A DNA stretch of 64,000 nucleotides from CBDESM01 sp965242485 (GTDB lineage Bacteria > Chloroflexota > Dehalococcoidia > Bin125), in NCBI GenBank assembly GCA_965242485.1, contig CBDESM010000003.1, positions 62,001 through 126,000 of the forward strand, in the 5' to 3' direction. The first letter of the stretch is position 1. Each line of letters starts with the position of its first letter. A program made the position numbers and the translations under genes. This document shows positions 53,524 through 63,229 of this stretch, in pieces. The notes below the pieces were generated by a model. The model was not told where the DNA came from, made no database searches, and was given only the letters and a program-made list of their open reading frames with translations.

Positions 53524-54945
53524 TCACTCCCGCGTGAGTGCCGCCAAGGGCTGCCGCAGGCGCAGGGCGAAGAGGAAGACCACGGCCGCGGCCCCCGCCG
53601 AAACCGCGTACATCACCAGCGCCCAGTCGTAGCTGCCCGCCTCGTCGTAAATCTCGCCCGCGATCACCGGCGAGCCGAGGATGCCCATCGTCTCGAACAT
53701 GAACGCCGCGCCCAGAATCGTCGCGAAATGCCGCGTCCCGAACCCGCGCGAAAACATCAGCGCCTCGACCAGCGGCGCGGCCGCGTAGCCCAGCACGTAG
53801 AGCGGGATGTAGAGCCCGATCCCCAGCGCGTCTCCGCCCGTGAAGCGCAGCGCCAGCATCCCCGCCGCCATGCACAGGCAGCACCCCGCCGCCGTCAGCT
53901 CCGGGCGCCGCGGACGCCCCAGCACGTTCCCCGCCGAGAGCAGCCAGACCGCCGCCAAACCCGCCGTGCCCGACACGAACAGCGCCCCCGTCCCGTCCGA
54001 CCAGCCCACCGACGAGAAGTACGGCTTCGCCTGCGACAGCCAGCCGAAGACCACGTAGAAGTAGAGCATCATCCCCAGCACCGTCACCCAGAACAGCGGC
54101 GTCCGCACCGCCTCCCGCGCCGTCACCCCGATCTCCCCCGCCTGCCCTCCTCCGCCCGACTCCGCGCCGTCCTCCGTCGAAGACGACGCCTCGCCCGCCG
54201 CAACCTGCCCGCCGCCGGGCGCCGCATCGGGCTGCCGCTCGCCGGCGGACCCGGCCCCTGCCCCCGTCGCGACCGATGTCGCGTGCCGCCCCGCCCGCGC
54301 CGGCAGCGGGCGCCGCACGACCGTCGTCCTGCGCCGCTCGCGGTCCCCGTGCGCTTCGCCCGGATCGTCCCGCACCAAGATCAGCGCCGCCACATAGCCC
54401 GCCACCAGCAGCCCCGACGACACCAAAAACGCCGTCTTCCAGCTCGCCCCCGTGATGATCGCCTGGATGATCGGCACCATCACCAGCTGCCCGATCCAGA
54501 CCGACGCCCCGATCGCCGAAACCGCAATCGAACGCCGCCGCTCGAACCAGCGCACCGCCAGCGACTGCGCCGGGATGTAGGCGATCGCCGCCAACGTCGC
54601 GTTGTTCAGCGCCAAGTACAGGTACCACTGCCACAGCTCCGACAACGTCGCCAGCAGCAAAAACGTCCCCCCGCACAACGGCACCGAGATGAACAGCAGC
54701 CGCCGCACCCCCACCGTGTCGATCACCCGCCCCACAATCGGCGCGAACAGCCCCACCGTCCCCACAGCCACCGAGAACCCGGCCGACACCGCAGCCCGCG
54801 ACCACCCGAACTCCCGCTCCAACGGCTCCACATACAGCCCGAACGCCCCAAACGAGATCCCCTCAGAGACGACAAGCGCAAACACGACAGACCCCAGCAC
54901 CCACCACCCGTAGTAGACGCGCTGAGGAAGCAGACGAGCGAGCAT
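53524..54945 (-). CDS. MFS transporter (oxalate/formate antiporter-like)
   Basis: A 473-residue major-facilitator permease with 12 predicted helices. The start VYYGWWVLGSVVFAL and FGLYVEPLEREFGWSRA are typical of the oxalate/formate or monocarboxylate-type MFS. A long hydrophilic central loop (about 195-275, Gly/Ala/Ser-rich with an RRRTTVVRR patch) separates the halves. Leaderless start: TACGCT 6 nt before the ATG at 54945. Substrate unknown; a carboxylate fits the nearby CoA-transferase. Confidence 0.85.
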   Translation of the reverse strand: MLARLLPQRVYYGWWVLGSVVFALVVSEGISFGAFGLYVEPLEREFGWSRAAVSAGFSVAVGTVGLFAPIVGRVIDTVGVRRLLFISVPLCGGTFLLLATLSELWQWYLYLALNNATLAAIAYIPAQSLAVRWFERRRSIAVSAIGASVWIGQLVMVPIIQAIITGASWKTAFLVSSGLLVAGYVAALILVRDDPGEAHGDRERRRTTVVRRPLPARAGRHATSVATGAGAGSAGERQPDAAPGGGQVAAGEASSSTEDGAESGGGGQAGEIGVTAREAVRTPLFWVTVLGMMLYFYVVFGWLSQAKPYFSSVGWSDGTGALFVSGTAGLAAVWLLSAGNVLGRPRRPELTAAGCCLCMAAGMLALRFTGGDALGIGLYIPLYVLGYAAAPLVEALMFSRGFGTRHFATILGAAFMFETMGILGSPVIAGEIYDEAGSYDWALVMYAVSAGAAAVVFLFALRLRQPLAALTRE

Positions 54946-55045
54946 CGGGGCAGCGTACGCGGTTCCTTGTCTCTCAGCCCTTGTCCCATCCCCACCAGCC
55001 GTGTAGCATCCGGCACACGCTGAGTCGGGGATTCGGACGGCACCA

Positions 55046-56836
55046 ATGGCAGACCGGACAACGACAATCACGGGCGAAGACATCTCCGTCCGTCAGCTCT
55101 TTACCACGAGCGATCGGCGCTTCCGTGCGCCAGAGTTCCAACGCCATTACGTCTGGAAGGCGAAGGATTCGGACGACCAGATTCCCGCTTTCTTCAGCGA
55201 CCTCGAGCGCCTCCGCGAAGAAGGGGCGAGCGAGGACGGTCGACATGATTCCCTGTTCTTAGGGGCTGTCGTGCTCCAGATGGACGATGCTGGCACTGGA
55301 GGGCGATCTCCGCAATATTCCATCATTGATGGCCAGCAACGAATCACGACCCTTTATCTGACACTCACGGCGATCGCTGAGATTTTCCAAGAGGTGGGCG
55401 ATAACGATCTCGCCGAGGACATTGAGACTGAATATTTGTTGATCCGTACCGGAAAGGCGAAGGGCACGCCCCGACTTGAGCCGACGGTGAGCGATACGCG
55501 ACAGTTCTATCAGGTGCTACGATGCCTGAAGAATCCTACGCCACGTCTGACTAATCTGGGCTTCGGGCCTGATGACCATTTCTTGGCAAAGGCTTGGAAT
55601 CGAATCCGTAGATCGGTACGAGATTTCGTACTTGACGATGAAGGAATGATCTCGATTGAGCGCATCAGCGAACTTCGAGATCTAGTTGTTGATCAGCTTG
55701 AACTGGTTGAGGTCACTTTGGATAGTCGCCACGATCCGCACGAGGTCTATGAACGATTGAACACGAGAGGCGCCAAACTCAAGCCGATAGATCTGATTCG
55801 AAACGCAGTCTTCTTAACTGCGGGTAGCGAACCCGAAGTCGCTGGTCAGATATATGCAGAGCATTGGGAACCGTTCGAGAGAGATCTGGGCCTTGAACAC
55901 CAAGACCGTTTCTTCTTTCCTTATGCGATGATTCGCGTGCCATCAACGACTAAGGCTAGAATGTATCGAAACATACGTGATTATTGGGAAACTTCCGTGA
56001 CTCACGGTCAGACTGGCATTGAACCGGCGAAGAAGATCGTCGCTGATCTGCATGCATATGTCGAAGAATTCCGTGCCCTCACCGGGCTTGCCAAGATACC
56101 GGGTGCCAGCGAAGAGTGTGCCGAGGCTGTTGCCAGACTTCAGCGCTTGGCTGTTCCGGATATGATGTATCCATATCTGATGCAACTCATTCGGTCGCAC
56201 CGAGACGATGAAAAGCAATTGACAGGCCAGGCGCTACTCTCAATTGTGGACGCCCTTGATGCCTTCCTCGTAAGACGCGCGTTCTCCGGCATCCGGAATA
56301 CTGGCTTGATGCCTGTGTTTAAGAGCCTTTGGCAACAGATAGGCGCTGATCGCGACGATCTCGTCCAGCGAATCAACACTGGGCGCGTGCAATTTCCGGA
56401 TGATGAAGAATTCATTGATGGCATTTGCACCATAGACATATTCAATTCGGGAATGCGCAATTATATCTTAGGGGAGTACGAGCGCCGGTACAGTGCGGGC
56501 GACACAGAACATTGGGACATTCCCTTTACAGGCGATCACCTCCTGCCACAGAATCCGCCTGCAGGATCTTGGGCGCACATCTCCGATGAGGCGCAACAAC
56601 GACTCAAGGACACTTGGGCGAACCTTGTCCCTGTGACATCGAAAGGAAATTCAGAAAAGGGTGCCGCGTCTTGGGAGGACCAACGAAGGCTGATGATCGA
56701 CGAAAGTGGCGCGTGGTTCAAATCGACTCGCGCCGTCTTCGACAAATATGAGCAGTGGGACGAAGACGCCATTAACGATCGCGCCAGTGATCTCGTAGCG
56801 TGGGCCCTTGAGCGCTGGCCCAAGCCTGAGGTCTAG
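55046..56836 (+). CDS. DUF262/DUF1524 protein, GmrSD-like Type IV restriction enzyme
   Basis: A 596-residue single-chain protein. The N-terminal DUF262 domain has FRAPEFQRHYVW and the ParB-like nucleotide motif IIDGQQRITTL; the C-terminal DUF1524 HNH-like nuclease has GDHLLPQNPP and VTSKGNSEKGAASW. GmrSD enzymes cleave modified phage DNA such as glucosylated hydroxymethylcytosine. GC is clearly lower than in neighbouring genes, indicating transfer. TAGCAT about 40 nt upstream is the likely -10. It ends overlapping the convergent CoA-transferase by 4 nt. Confidence 0.85.
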   Translation: MADRTTTITGEDISVRQLFTTSDRRFRAPEFQRHYVWKAKDSDDQIPAFFSDLERLREEGASEDGRHDSLFLGAVVLQMDDAGTGGRSPQYSIIDGQQRITTLYLTLTAIAEIFQEVGDNDLAEDIETEYLLIRTGKAKGTPRLEPTVSDTRQFYQVLRCLKNPTPRLTNLGFGPDDHFLAKAWNRIRRSVRDFVLDDEGMISIERISELRDLVVDQLELVEVTLDSRHDPHEVYERLNTRGAKLKPIDLIRNAVFLTAGSEPEVAGQIYAEHWEPFERDLGLEHQDRFFFPYAMIRVPSTTKARMYRNIRDYWETSVTHGQTGIEPAKKIVADLHAYVEEFRALTGLAKIPGASEECAEAVARLQRLAVPDMMYPYLMQLIRSHRDDEKQLTGQALLSIVDALDAFLVRRAFSGIRNTGLMPVFKSLWQQIGADRDDLVQRINTGRVQFPDDEEFIDGICTIDIFNSGMRNYILGEYERRYSAGDTEHWDIPFTGDHLLPQNPPAGSWAHISDEAQQRLKDTWANLVPVTSKGNSEKGAASWEDQRRLMIDESGAWFKSTRAVFDKYEQWDEDAINDRASDLVAWALERWPKPEV

Positions 56837-58014
56837 ATCGCCCCCGCAGCCGCCAGTTCCTTCAGTTCCGCTTCGCCCAGGCCCAGCTCCGCGCAGAGAA
56901 CCTCGTGCGTGTGCTCTCCCAGAAGAGGCGCTCGCTCGTTGTTTGCGGGGGATTCGCTGAGGCGGATGGGGCAGCCTAGGAGGGTGACTTTGCCGCGTTG
57001 AGGGTGGTCGATCTCGATGTGCATGCCGCGTTCGGCCAGGTGTTCGTTGCTGTAGACCTCGCTGCTGTCCAGGACGGGGCCGCTGGGGACGCCGACTTTG
57101 CTCAGGGTTTCCATCACCTCGAACTTGGTGCGCTGGGCGGTCCAGGCGGCGATGGCTTCGCGGATTTCGGGGCTGCCTTGGCGGGTGATGCCGCTGCCGA
57201 AATCGGCGTCGAGCAGGTCGGGGCGGTCGATCTGCTCGATCAGCGCCTGCCACATGTGCTTGCCGGCGACGACGACCCAGACCCAATCCGTGCGCCCGCC
57301 GGGCTTGCAGGGGAAGAGGCCGGTCGGCGCCGTCTGCGCGTCGCCGAAGGGGGGCACCGGGTCGCCGAAGATGTCGCGGCGCGTCATCGGCACGCGGGTG
57401 TAGTTGGTCAGCGCCTCCTGCATCGAGAGCTCGACCTTCTGGCCGACGCCCTCGCGCTGGCGCTGCCAGAGCGCGGCCAGCATCCCGATCGCGGCCTGCA
57501 CGCCCGTGCCCGTATCGCCGATCGTCGGGCCCGGCTTCAGCGGCAGCGTCTCGTCCGTCCCGGTCAGCGCCATCGCGCCGCCGGTCGCCTGCGCGACCAT
57601 ATCGAACGACTTCGCGTGGGCCCAGGGGCCGGTCGTGCCGAAGCCCTTGATCGTGCAGTAGATCAGGCGCGGATGCAGCTCGCGCAGGGTCTCGTAGCCC
57701 AGCCCCAGCCGTTCCATCGTGCCCAGCGTGAAGTTCTCGACGACGATGTCGAAGCGCGGCAGCAGCCGCAGGAAGAGCGAGCGCCCCGCCTCCGACTTGA
57801 GGTCCAGCGTCAGCGACTTCTTGTTGTTGTTGAGCGTGATGAAGTAGAGCGAATCGCGATCCGCCGACCCTTGCAGCCTGCGCCCCGGCTCCCCCCGCCC
57901 CGGCGGCTCCACCTTGACGACGTCCGCCCCCAGCCAGCCCAGCACCTGCGTAGACGAAGTCCCCGCCTCATACTGCGTCAGATCCAACACCCGAACATCC
58001 TCAAGAGCCGTCAT
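56833..58014 (-). CDS. CaiB/BaiF family CoA-transferase
   Basis: A 393-residue class III CoA-transferase: LEDVRVLDLTQYEAGTSSTQ (short: VRVLDLTQYEAG), NNNKKSLTLDLKSEAGR, GFGTTGP, and GDTGTGVQAAIGMLAAL holding the catalytic Asp. It keeps the high GC of the core genome although both flanks are defence genes, so the defence genes may have inserted around it. No clear ribosome site before the ATG; substrate unknown. Confidence 0.85.
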   Translation of the reverse strand: MTALEDVRVLDLTQYEAGTSSTQVLGWLGADVVKVEPPGRGEPGRRLQGSADRDSLYFITLNNNKKSLTLDLKSEAGRSLFLRLLPRFDIVVENFTLGTMERLGLGYETLRELHPRLIYCTIKGFGTTGPWAHAKSFDMVAQATGGAMALTGTDETLPLKPGPTIGDTGTGVQAAIGMLAALWQRQREGVGQKVELSMQEALTNYTRVPMTRRDIFGDPVPPFGDAQTAPTGLFPCKPGGRTDWVWVVVAGKHMWQALIEQIDRPDLLDADFGSGITRQGSPEIREAIAAWTAQRTKFEVMETLSKVGVPSGPVLDSSEVYSNEHLAERGMHIEIDHPQRGKVTLLGCPIRLSESPANNERAPLLGEHTHEVLCAELGLGEAELKELAAAGAI

Positions 58015-58071
58015 GTCCCACCTCCGTGCCCGCAGGCTAGCGCCTCAAGCGGCGATGTGCACAGTCGTGCC

Positions 58072-60612
58072 TTAGTCGGAGATTGCCTCGACTTCCGCCA
58101 GTCTCTGCGCCAACTCGCTTTCGGAGAAGACGATGCTGAGCTTGGCGTGAGTCGGACCACGAGGCACGATCATCTGGCCGTTGTTGTACACATCCTCAAG
58201 TGCCTGCATCAAGCGCTCTTTGTACCGCGTGTCGGCGTTGTCCCTGAGGTGCTCGCCCTTGGATTCGACCGCCATGAGAACGGGTTCACCACCGCCACTC
58301 TCGACAATCGCGACGAAGTCAGGCCACATCCGTTCTTCTTTCCATCCACGCAGATAGTAGTCGCCTCCCTGCCGCGCGGCGATGCGATGCCACCATTGCA
58401 GGGCTTCATCTTCGTCGAAATAGCAGGCAATCGCCTTCTCTAGCTCAGAATCGAACTCGCTCTCCAGCACAGGCTCAAACAGGCTCTTCTTGACTGGCAC
58501 TCCGGGGCGCACCTCCAAACCTCGGTCCCCTTCCGCTGTTTCGATCTCGCGTGGTTCCTTCCAAATGCGATGCATCGGCGTGTCAGCTTCAAGGGTGAAG
58601 CGGATCAAGTCATTAGCCACCTTGCTCCGGAATGCGCGCTCGGCTTTATGCTCAATCTGTTCCGCTAGGCTTTGGCGCATACCGGCGAGATGTTCAACGC
58701 GCATCGCGTAGATATCCTCATCTGACTCTCCAGCGTCGCGTAGACGTTTCAGCGACGTTTGGACCAACGCAGCGGCAACCCAAGGATTGGAAATCACGCT
58801 GCCTAATCGCCTGACGAACCAGGAAAGCGAAACCGAACCGTCTTCCTCGGTGATCGTGCGTTCCTCATATCGCGGACCCGTCCCATCCACATCAACCTCA
58901 GCCTTGGGGCTACGCTGGTTATGCTTCAAGCGCGGAGTCAGCATCGGCGCCTCAAGCGATTTCCAGTCAATCTCTGGAATGATGTGCCGCAGATAGTCAA
59001 GTTCTTCGAATTCATCGCCCTCGGTTGGATCGTCCGCCTTGTGCAGCACTTTCGGCAGAAACAAGTCAAGGTGCGCGAACATGTCGCGTCGTTGGATGGT
59101 AACTGGTTCTAGCTTGCCACCGGATAGGACCACTTCGCCAGCCAAACCACTCATGCCTTCATTTTCCAAGCCTTGTCGAATTTTCTTGACTGCTTCTCCG
59201 ACAGCGGTATTGCTACAGAATACGTAGCAGCGATCGAGGGCTGCCTGACCCGTCAATTTAGCGTTAGGCTGTCGAAGGACTCGTCCGATCATTTGCGTCA
59301 GCGCTGTTGGAGCAGTTGTCGAGTCGAGCATCACGAGGATGTAGGCGAACGAGCAATCCCATCCCTCTTTCAGCGCATCTTTTGTGATGATCCACCTCAC
59401 TGGAGACATCGGTGACATCAGATCTTCACGGCCGAGTTCGTCAACGTCGCTTGACTTGATTCGAATCGCTTGCTCGTCAATCCCCATCCTGAGCAATTGG
59501 TCGCGTACGTCCAAAGCATGCACGTATTTCCCGTCCCGCTGTTTTTTACCAGTGCGATCCACCCGAACTACGACGATTGGGCGAATGTAGCGGCCTGTAT
59601 CTTGTGCTAACGTATGGGACTTGACGTCAAGATCTTGCAGTTGTTTGTGGGCGCGTGAAAGTGTGAAGTGCCAGTCCTCGCCTTGTTCCGCAGTGATCAC
59701 CACAGGTACCTTGATCATCTCTTCACGCTTCAGTCGAGGGCCGTCGATCTCAACTAGAATATTGCTGACCGACCGTTGGGGCGTTGCCGAAAGTTCAACA
59801 ACGGTTCGCGGGTTCATCCTGTTGACCGAGTTGACGAATTGCTCGGGGCCACGTTTTTTCGATCCATAGGCCTTGTGTGCCTCGTCAAGAACGACGATCG
59901 GTCGATACATCTTGAACACATTGTGGAGACTGCGCGTCACTCGTTCTGATAAAGGATCAATCGCCAAGTCGGGATTGTTCTGAAGACGAAGTTCATCAGA
60001 TCTCGACCCTTGGGTATCAGGAAAGAATCGGTCGTACGTGCCGGCGTCTCGGAACATCCGCAAGCCTTCGGGCTTCTCATACCAATTCGTCGCCGCGAGC
60101 GACAACAACATGACGCACAAATGATTCTGGAGGTCATCGGGTGTGAGCAGGTCGCGTTGCGTGAACACCTTGACACGGCCACCCGTAGCGCGATCTAGGC
60201 GCTTCCGGTAGGGATGGTCGCGGGTCCAGAGAGCGGATTTGGTCTGCTCGAAAATGGCGAGACTCGGCACGATCCACAGAACAAGGCCAGTGGTGACCTC
60301 CATCGCCTCAATGGCTGCGACGCCGAGCAGGGTCTTTCCGCCACCCGTAGGCACCTTGAGGCAGATGTGCGGGATCGGGCGACCGGCACCGTCAAGCCTT
60401 GGGATGTACGGCACGCTTCGTGGCACGATGCCTCTGTCCCTCATTGCCTCCCACGCATTTGCCGGGAAATCACGTATGGCATCAGGGACAGGCCTACCCC
60501 GCTGGCTGAGAGCGCGAGCATCTTCATCGGCCCCTGATTGTGCTTCACGAATCGCGTCAACCCACTGGCGGAAGTCCGCGATCGCTTCTTGTTGGTATTC
60601 CTTGAGCTGCAT
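58072..60612 (-). CDS. res: Type III restriction enzyme, Res subunit
   Basis: An 846-residue SF2 helicase-nuclease. Walker A VPTGGGKT ends at 94, motif II DEAH near 242, and helicase motif VI region QMIGRVLRQP. The C-terminal nuclease has WPDFVAI and AVESKGEH (PD...ExK) near 770-795. It needs the Mod protein for target recognition and cuts after ATP-driven translocation. It begins 12 nt after the mod stop, yet TAGGCT lies 6 nt before its ATG, so it may have its own leaderless promoter. Confidence 0.9.
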   Translation of the reverse strand: MQLKEYQQEAIADFRQWVDAIREAQSGADEDARALSQRGRPVPDAIRDFPANAWEAMRDRGIVPRSVPYIPRLDGAGRPIPHICLKVPTGGGKTLLGVAAIEAMEVTTGLVLWIVPSLAIFEQTKSALWTRDHPYRKRLDRATGGRVKVFTQRDLLTPDDLQNHLCVMLLSLAATNWYEKPEGLRMFRDAGTYDRFFPDTQGSRSDELRLQNNPDLAIDPLSERVTRSLHNVFKMYRPIVVLDEAHKAYGSKKRGPEQFVNSVNRMNPRTVVELSATPQRSVSNILVEIDGPRLKREEMIKVPVVITAEQGEDWHFTLSRAHKQLQDLDVKSHTLAQDTGRYIRPIVVVRVDRTGKKQRDGKYVHALDVRDQLLRMGIDEQAIRIKSSDVDELGREDLMSPMSPVRWIITKDALKEGWDCSFAYILVMLDSTTAPTALTQMIGRVLRQPNAKLTGQAALDRCYVFCSNTAVGEAVKKIRQGLENEGMSGLAGEVVLSGGKLEPVTIQRRDMFAHLDLFLPKVLHKADDPTEGDEFEELDYLRHIIPEIDWKSLEAPMLTPRLKHNQRSPKAEVDVDGTGPRYEERTITEEDGSVSLSWFVRRLGSVISNPWVAAALVQTSLKRLRDAGESDEDIYAMRVEHLAGMRQSLAEQIEHKAERAFRSKVANDLIRFTLEADTPMHRIWKEPREIETAEGDRGLEVRPGVPVKKSLFEPVLESEFDSELEKAIACYFDEDEALQWWHRIAARQGGDYYLRGWKEERMWPDFVAIVESGGGEPVLMAVESKGEHLRDNADTRYKERLMQALEDVYNNGQMIVPRGPTHAKLSIVFSESELAQRLAEVEAISD

Positions 60613-60624
60613 GGCGACAGCCTA

Positions 60625-62295
60625 TCACCGACCGGGAAGCTGGAACGGCAATTGGCTGAAGGTGATGCCCATCGGCGTGAGCTCCACTTGGCCAATCCAT
60701 GCGTCAGCAGCCCAGACAATCGCGTGGGTCGTTTCCTTCGAGTCACGGATGTCCCGTGCCCGTGGCCCTGATAAAACCGCACCTTCCTCTCGGAGGAATG
60801 ATGGGTCTGGTTCATATAGCAGATAATAGCTCTCATCACGTTCAACATCAACATGGAACGGTGCCAGATCTTCAGGAGACCAGATATCCGATGCCACGAG
60901 CGTCTCGCCAGTCGCCGTGTGATAAAGATAGGCCGCCAAATCGCTGAACGACGGAAGGCTATCACCTGTGAGCATCCCTTCTATCGTGACGGCTTCTCCC
61001 AGTTCGCAGAACGTGAAAGTCCCTCCAAGTCCAGATCGGAGGGGTTCGTCTTTTGCTGCTGGGACGCCGGAGGAGACGCGACGAATCCGCTCCGCAGTAA
61101 TCGTATCTGCATAATCCATGCATTCTATCAAAATAAATTGACATTCTCGTCCATTTTCGCGATTCAGTTCCAGAACCGCCTGTGCCGTAGTACCGCTACC
61201 AGCGAATGAGTCAAGCACAATCGCGTCGCTAGGTGCGTTGGCCAGTCCGATCTCCAATAGCGCTCGGATCAGTCGTACCGGCTTAGGGTTATTAAATTTC
61301 TCCTCTCCAAGCGCGTAGGGGAGTAGGTCTGCAAGCTGCCTAGTCCCTTCATCTGTAGTGCCAGCCTGATCTGCTAACAGTAGATCAACAGGGACAATAC
61401 CTTTGGTTTCCGCATCGCTCAGGAAGACCTTCAGTCGTGGATATTGTTGCCCTCCGTCGGCACCCCACCAAAGACGGTCCTCTGCCACATGCGCATCATG
61501 AGTCTCACGACTGTATTTCCATGCATGAGTAGGGTGATTTACCTCACGTCCAGTGTGGGGGTTCAGAATTGGATAGACAAGATTGGGGCGCTCTGTTTTA
61601 GTGACAGGGTTTTGATAGGAAACACTGCTCCACGGCCCTCGAGGATCGTCGTCGGGATTGCGGTATGTCTCATTCAGTTCAGGATCTCTTCCAACTCGGA
61701 TACGCTCAACGCTCTCAGAACGCCGGTATACCAAGATATGTTCGCGCTGGTTTGAGAAAAGCCGGGCATTGTTGCTTCTACCGTACCGCTGTTGCCAAGC
61801 GATCCAAGCCATGAAGTGGTCTTCGCCGAAAATCTCGTCCATTATACTTCGAAGATGATGTACTTCGTTGTCGTCGATTGACACGAACAGCGTACCTGTT
61901 TCTGCGAGAAGCTCACGCAACAAAACCAGTCGAGGCCACATCATGCAGAGCCATTTATCGTGACGCTCTAAATCCTCATTATCGACCGGGGATTGCTTCT
62001 CGATCCACTTGCGCATCATCGGACTGTTGACGTTGTCGTTGTAGACCCAGCCTTCATTTCCCGTGTTGTACGGCGGGTCAATATAGATACAGTCAATGCG
62101 CCCAGCATATCGGGGCATCAGAGATTTCAGTGCTTCCAAGTTATCCCCGTGGATGATCAAGTTGTCATCCGCTGGAGGCGCGTCACTCCCAGACGGGAGG
62201 ACGGAGCGCTCAAAATCAGGCACGAGCGGCCTGAACGGGACAGAGAGGTGATGTGCGTAGACGCGGGGCTTGCCTGCGAAATCAAGATACGGCAT
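60625..62295 (-). CDS. mod: Type III DNA methyltransferase, Mod subunit
   Basis: A 556-residue beta-class N6-adenine methyltransferase: catalytic DPPY at 73-76 (YIDPPYNTGNEGW) precedes SAM motif DSFAGSGTTAQAVL near 360, the order typical of Type III Mod. The central and C-terminal parts carry target recognition. GGGGGAG lies 6 nt before the ATG and TAGTCT is the likely -10. No simple repeat is present, unlike phase-variable mod genes. GC is low compared with the core genes. Confidence 0.92.
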   Translation of the reverse strand: MPYLDFAGKPRVYAHHLSVPFRPLVPDFERSVLPSGSDAPPADDNLIIHGDNLEALKSLMPRYAGRIDCIYIDPPYNTGNEGWVYNDNVNSPMMRKWIEKQSPVDNEDLERHDKWLCMMWPRLVLLRELLAETGTLFVSIDDNEVHHLRSIMDEIFGEDHFMAWIAWQQRYGRSNNARLFSNQREHILVYRRSESVERIRVGRDPELNETYRNPDDDPRGPWSSVSYQNPVTKTERPNLVYPILNPHTGREVNHPTHAWKYSRETHDAHVAEDRLWWGADGGQQYPRLKVFLSDAETKGIVPVDLLLADQAGTTDEGTRQLADLLPYALGEEKFNNPKPVRLIRALLEIGLANAPSDAIVLDSFAGSGTTAQAVLELNRENGRECQFILIECMDYADTITAERIRRVSSGVPAAKDEPLRSGLGGTFTFCELGEAVTIEGMLTGDSLPSFSDLAAYLYHTATGETLVASDIWSPEDLAPFHVDVERDESYYLLYEPDPSFLREEGAVLSGPRARDIRDSKETTHAIVWAADAWIGQVELTPMGITFSQLPFQLPGR

Positions 62296-62420
62296 TGCGG
62301 GCTCCCCCGAAGCACATGCCTCGTGCGCAGCAGACTAGCGAGAGATGTTCGGCTCCGCAAGCGTCGCGACACTCTCAGCGATCAACCTCGCAGATGGTAG
62401 ATTCGATGAGGGAGGCCGCC

Positions 62421-62969
62421 GTGAACAGCGCAGTGGACGTCGCCCGGGGGATTCTGACCAACGCTGCGAAGCGCGATGTGGCGTTATCCGATGCGGAGCT
62501 GCACCGGCTCGCGATGCGGGCGCAGGCGTGGTTCATGGCCAGCCACGAGCGGCCGCTGTTCGAGGAGCCGATCATCGCCGGCGCGGACGGGCCGGTCGTG
62601 CCCGCCATCCGAGCCGCGCAGGAAAACGGCGGGATCGCGCGCTTCAGCGACGATGACGAAGGCTACGAGGTGCTGGGCGAGTACGCCTTCTGGCAAACCA
62701 CGTCGGCCGTGCTCGACCACATCGGACCGCTGCTGGGCGAAGACGAGATCAACGCGGAGGTGGACGGCGTCGCCGCGCGCACGGCATGCGAGCGCGAAGT
62801 GGACCGCGAGGCTCTGGCCTGCCGGGTGCGCGAAGAGATCGAGAAGCGGCGAGGCCCGCCCCCGGATCCGGACGCCGCCCTCCGCCGCTTGGAAGAAGAC
62901 CCGGAGCTGCTCCAGCGCATTCTCGACCGGGCCGGCGGGCCGCACGACAACGACTTCCGCCCTCGATGA
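62421..62969 (+). CDS. Panacea (DUF4065/SocA-like) domain protein, putative antitoxin
   Basis: A 182-residue protein whose first half matches the Panacea domain: LHRLAMRAQAWFMASHERPLFEEPI (core AQAWFMASHERPLFEEP) then GADGPVVPAIRAA. Panacea proteins are established antitoxins for unrelated toxins. GGGAGG lies 5 nt before this GTG, and TAGATT at 62399-62404 would start transcription inside the alternative ATG codons at 62394 and 62406, so GTG is preferred. The stop overlaps the next start (ATGA). Confidence 0.7.
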   Translation: MNSAVDVARGILTNAAKRDVALSDAELHRLAMRAQAWFMASHERPLFEEPIIAGADGPVVPAIRAAQENGGIARFSDDDEGYEVLGEYAFWQTTSAVLDHIGPLLGEDEINAEVDGVAARTACEREVDREALACRVREEIEKRRGPPPDPDAALRRLEEDPELLQRILDRAGGPHDNDFRPR

Positions 62970-63229
62970 ACGGCGACGCGCCGGGGTTCGACTTCATCTA
63001 CGACCCTGAGGTTCGAGCGTTCGCCGACGATCTGACCGGGCGGCTGCGCACTCAACTGAAGCAGGCGGAGGCCGAGCTGCTGCGCGACCAGACGGAGTCC
63101 AACCCGAACATCCGCTACTGGCTCGGAATCACCGTGGTCGGCATGGTCTCGACCGAAAATCTGGAAGTCTTCTTCGTCCCGATCGACTCGCGGGTGGCGC
63201 GGATCACGGAGATCCAGATCAGGCTCTAG
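62966..63229 (+). CDS. Small protein coupled to a Panacea antitoxin, putative toxin
   Basis: An 87-residue protein: an acidic start (DFIYDPEVRAFADDL), a charged helix (RTQLKQAEAELLRDQ), then a hydrophobic strand-like part (YWLGITVVGMV, LEVFFVPID). I recognise no toxin family. The 4-nt overlap with the Panacea gene and the size fit a PanT-type toxin. The 3' end overlaps coaE by 11 nt, convergent. Confidence 0.55.
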   Translation: MNGDAPGFDFIYDPEVRAFADDLTGRLRTQLKQAEAELLRDQTESNPNIRYWLGITVVGMVSTENLEVFFVPIDSRVARITEIQIRL

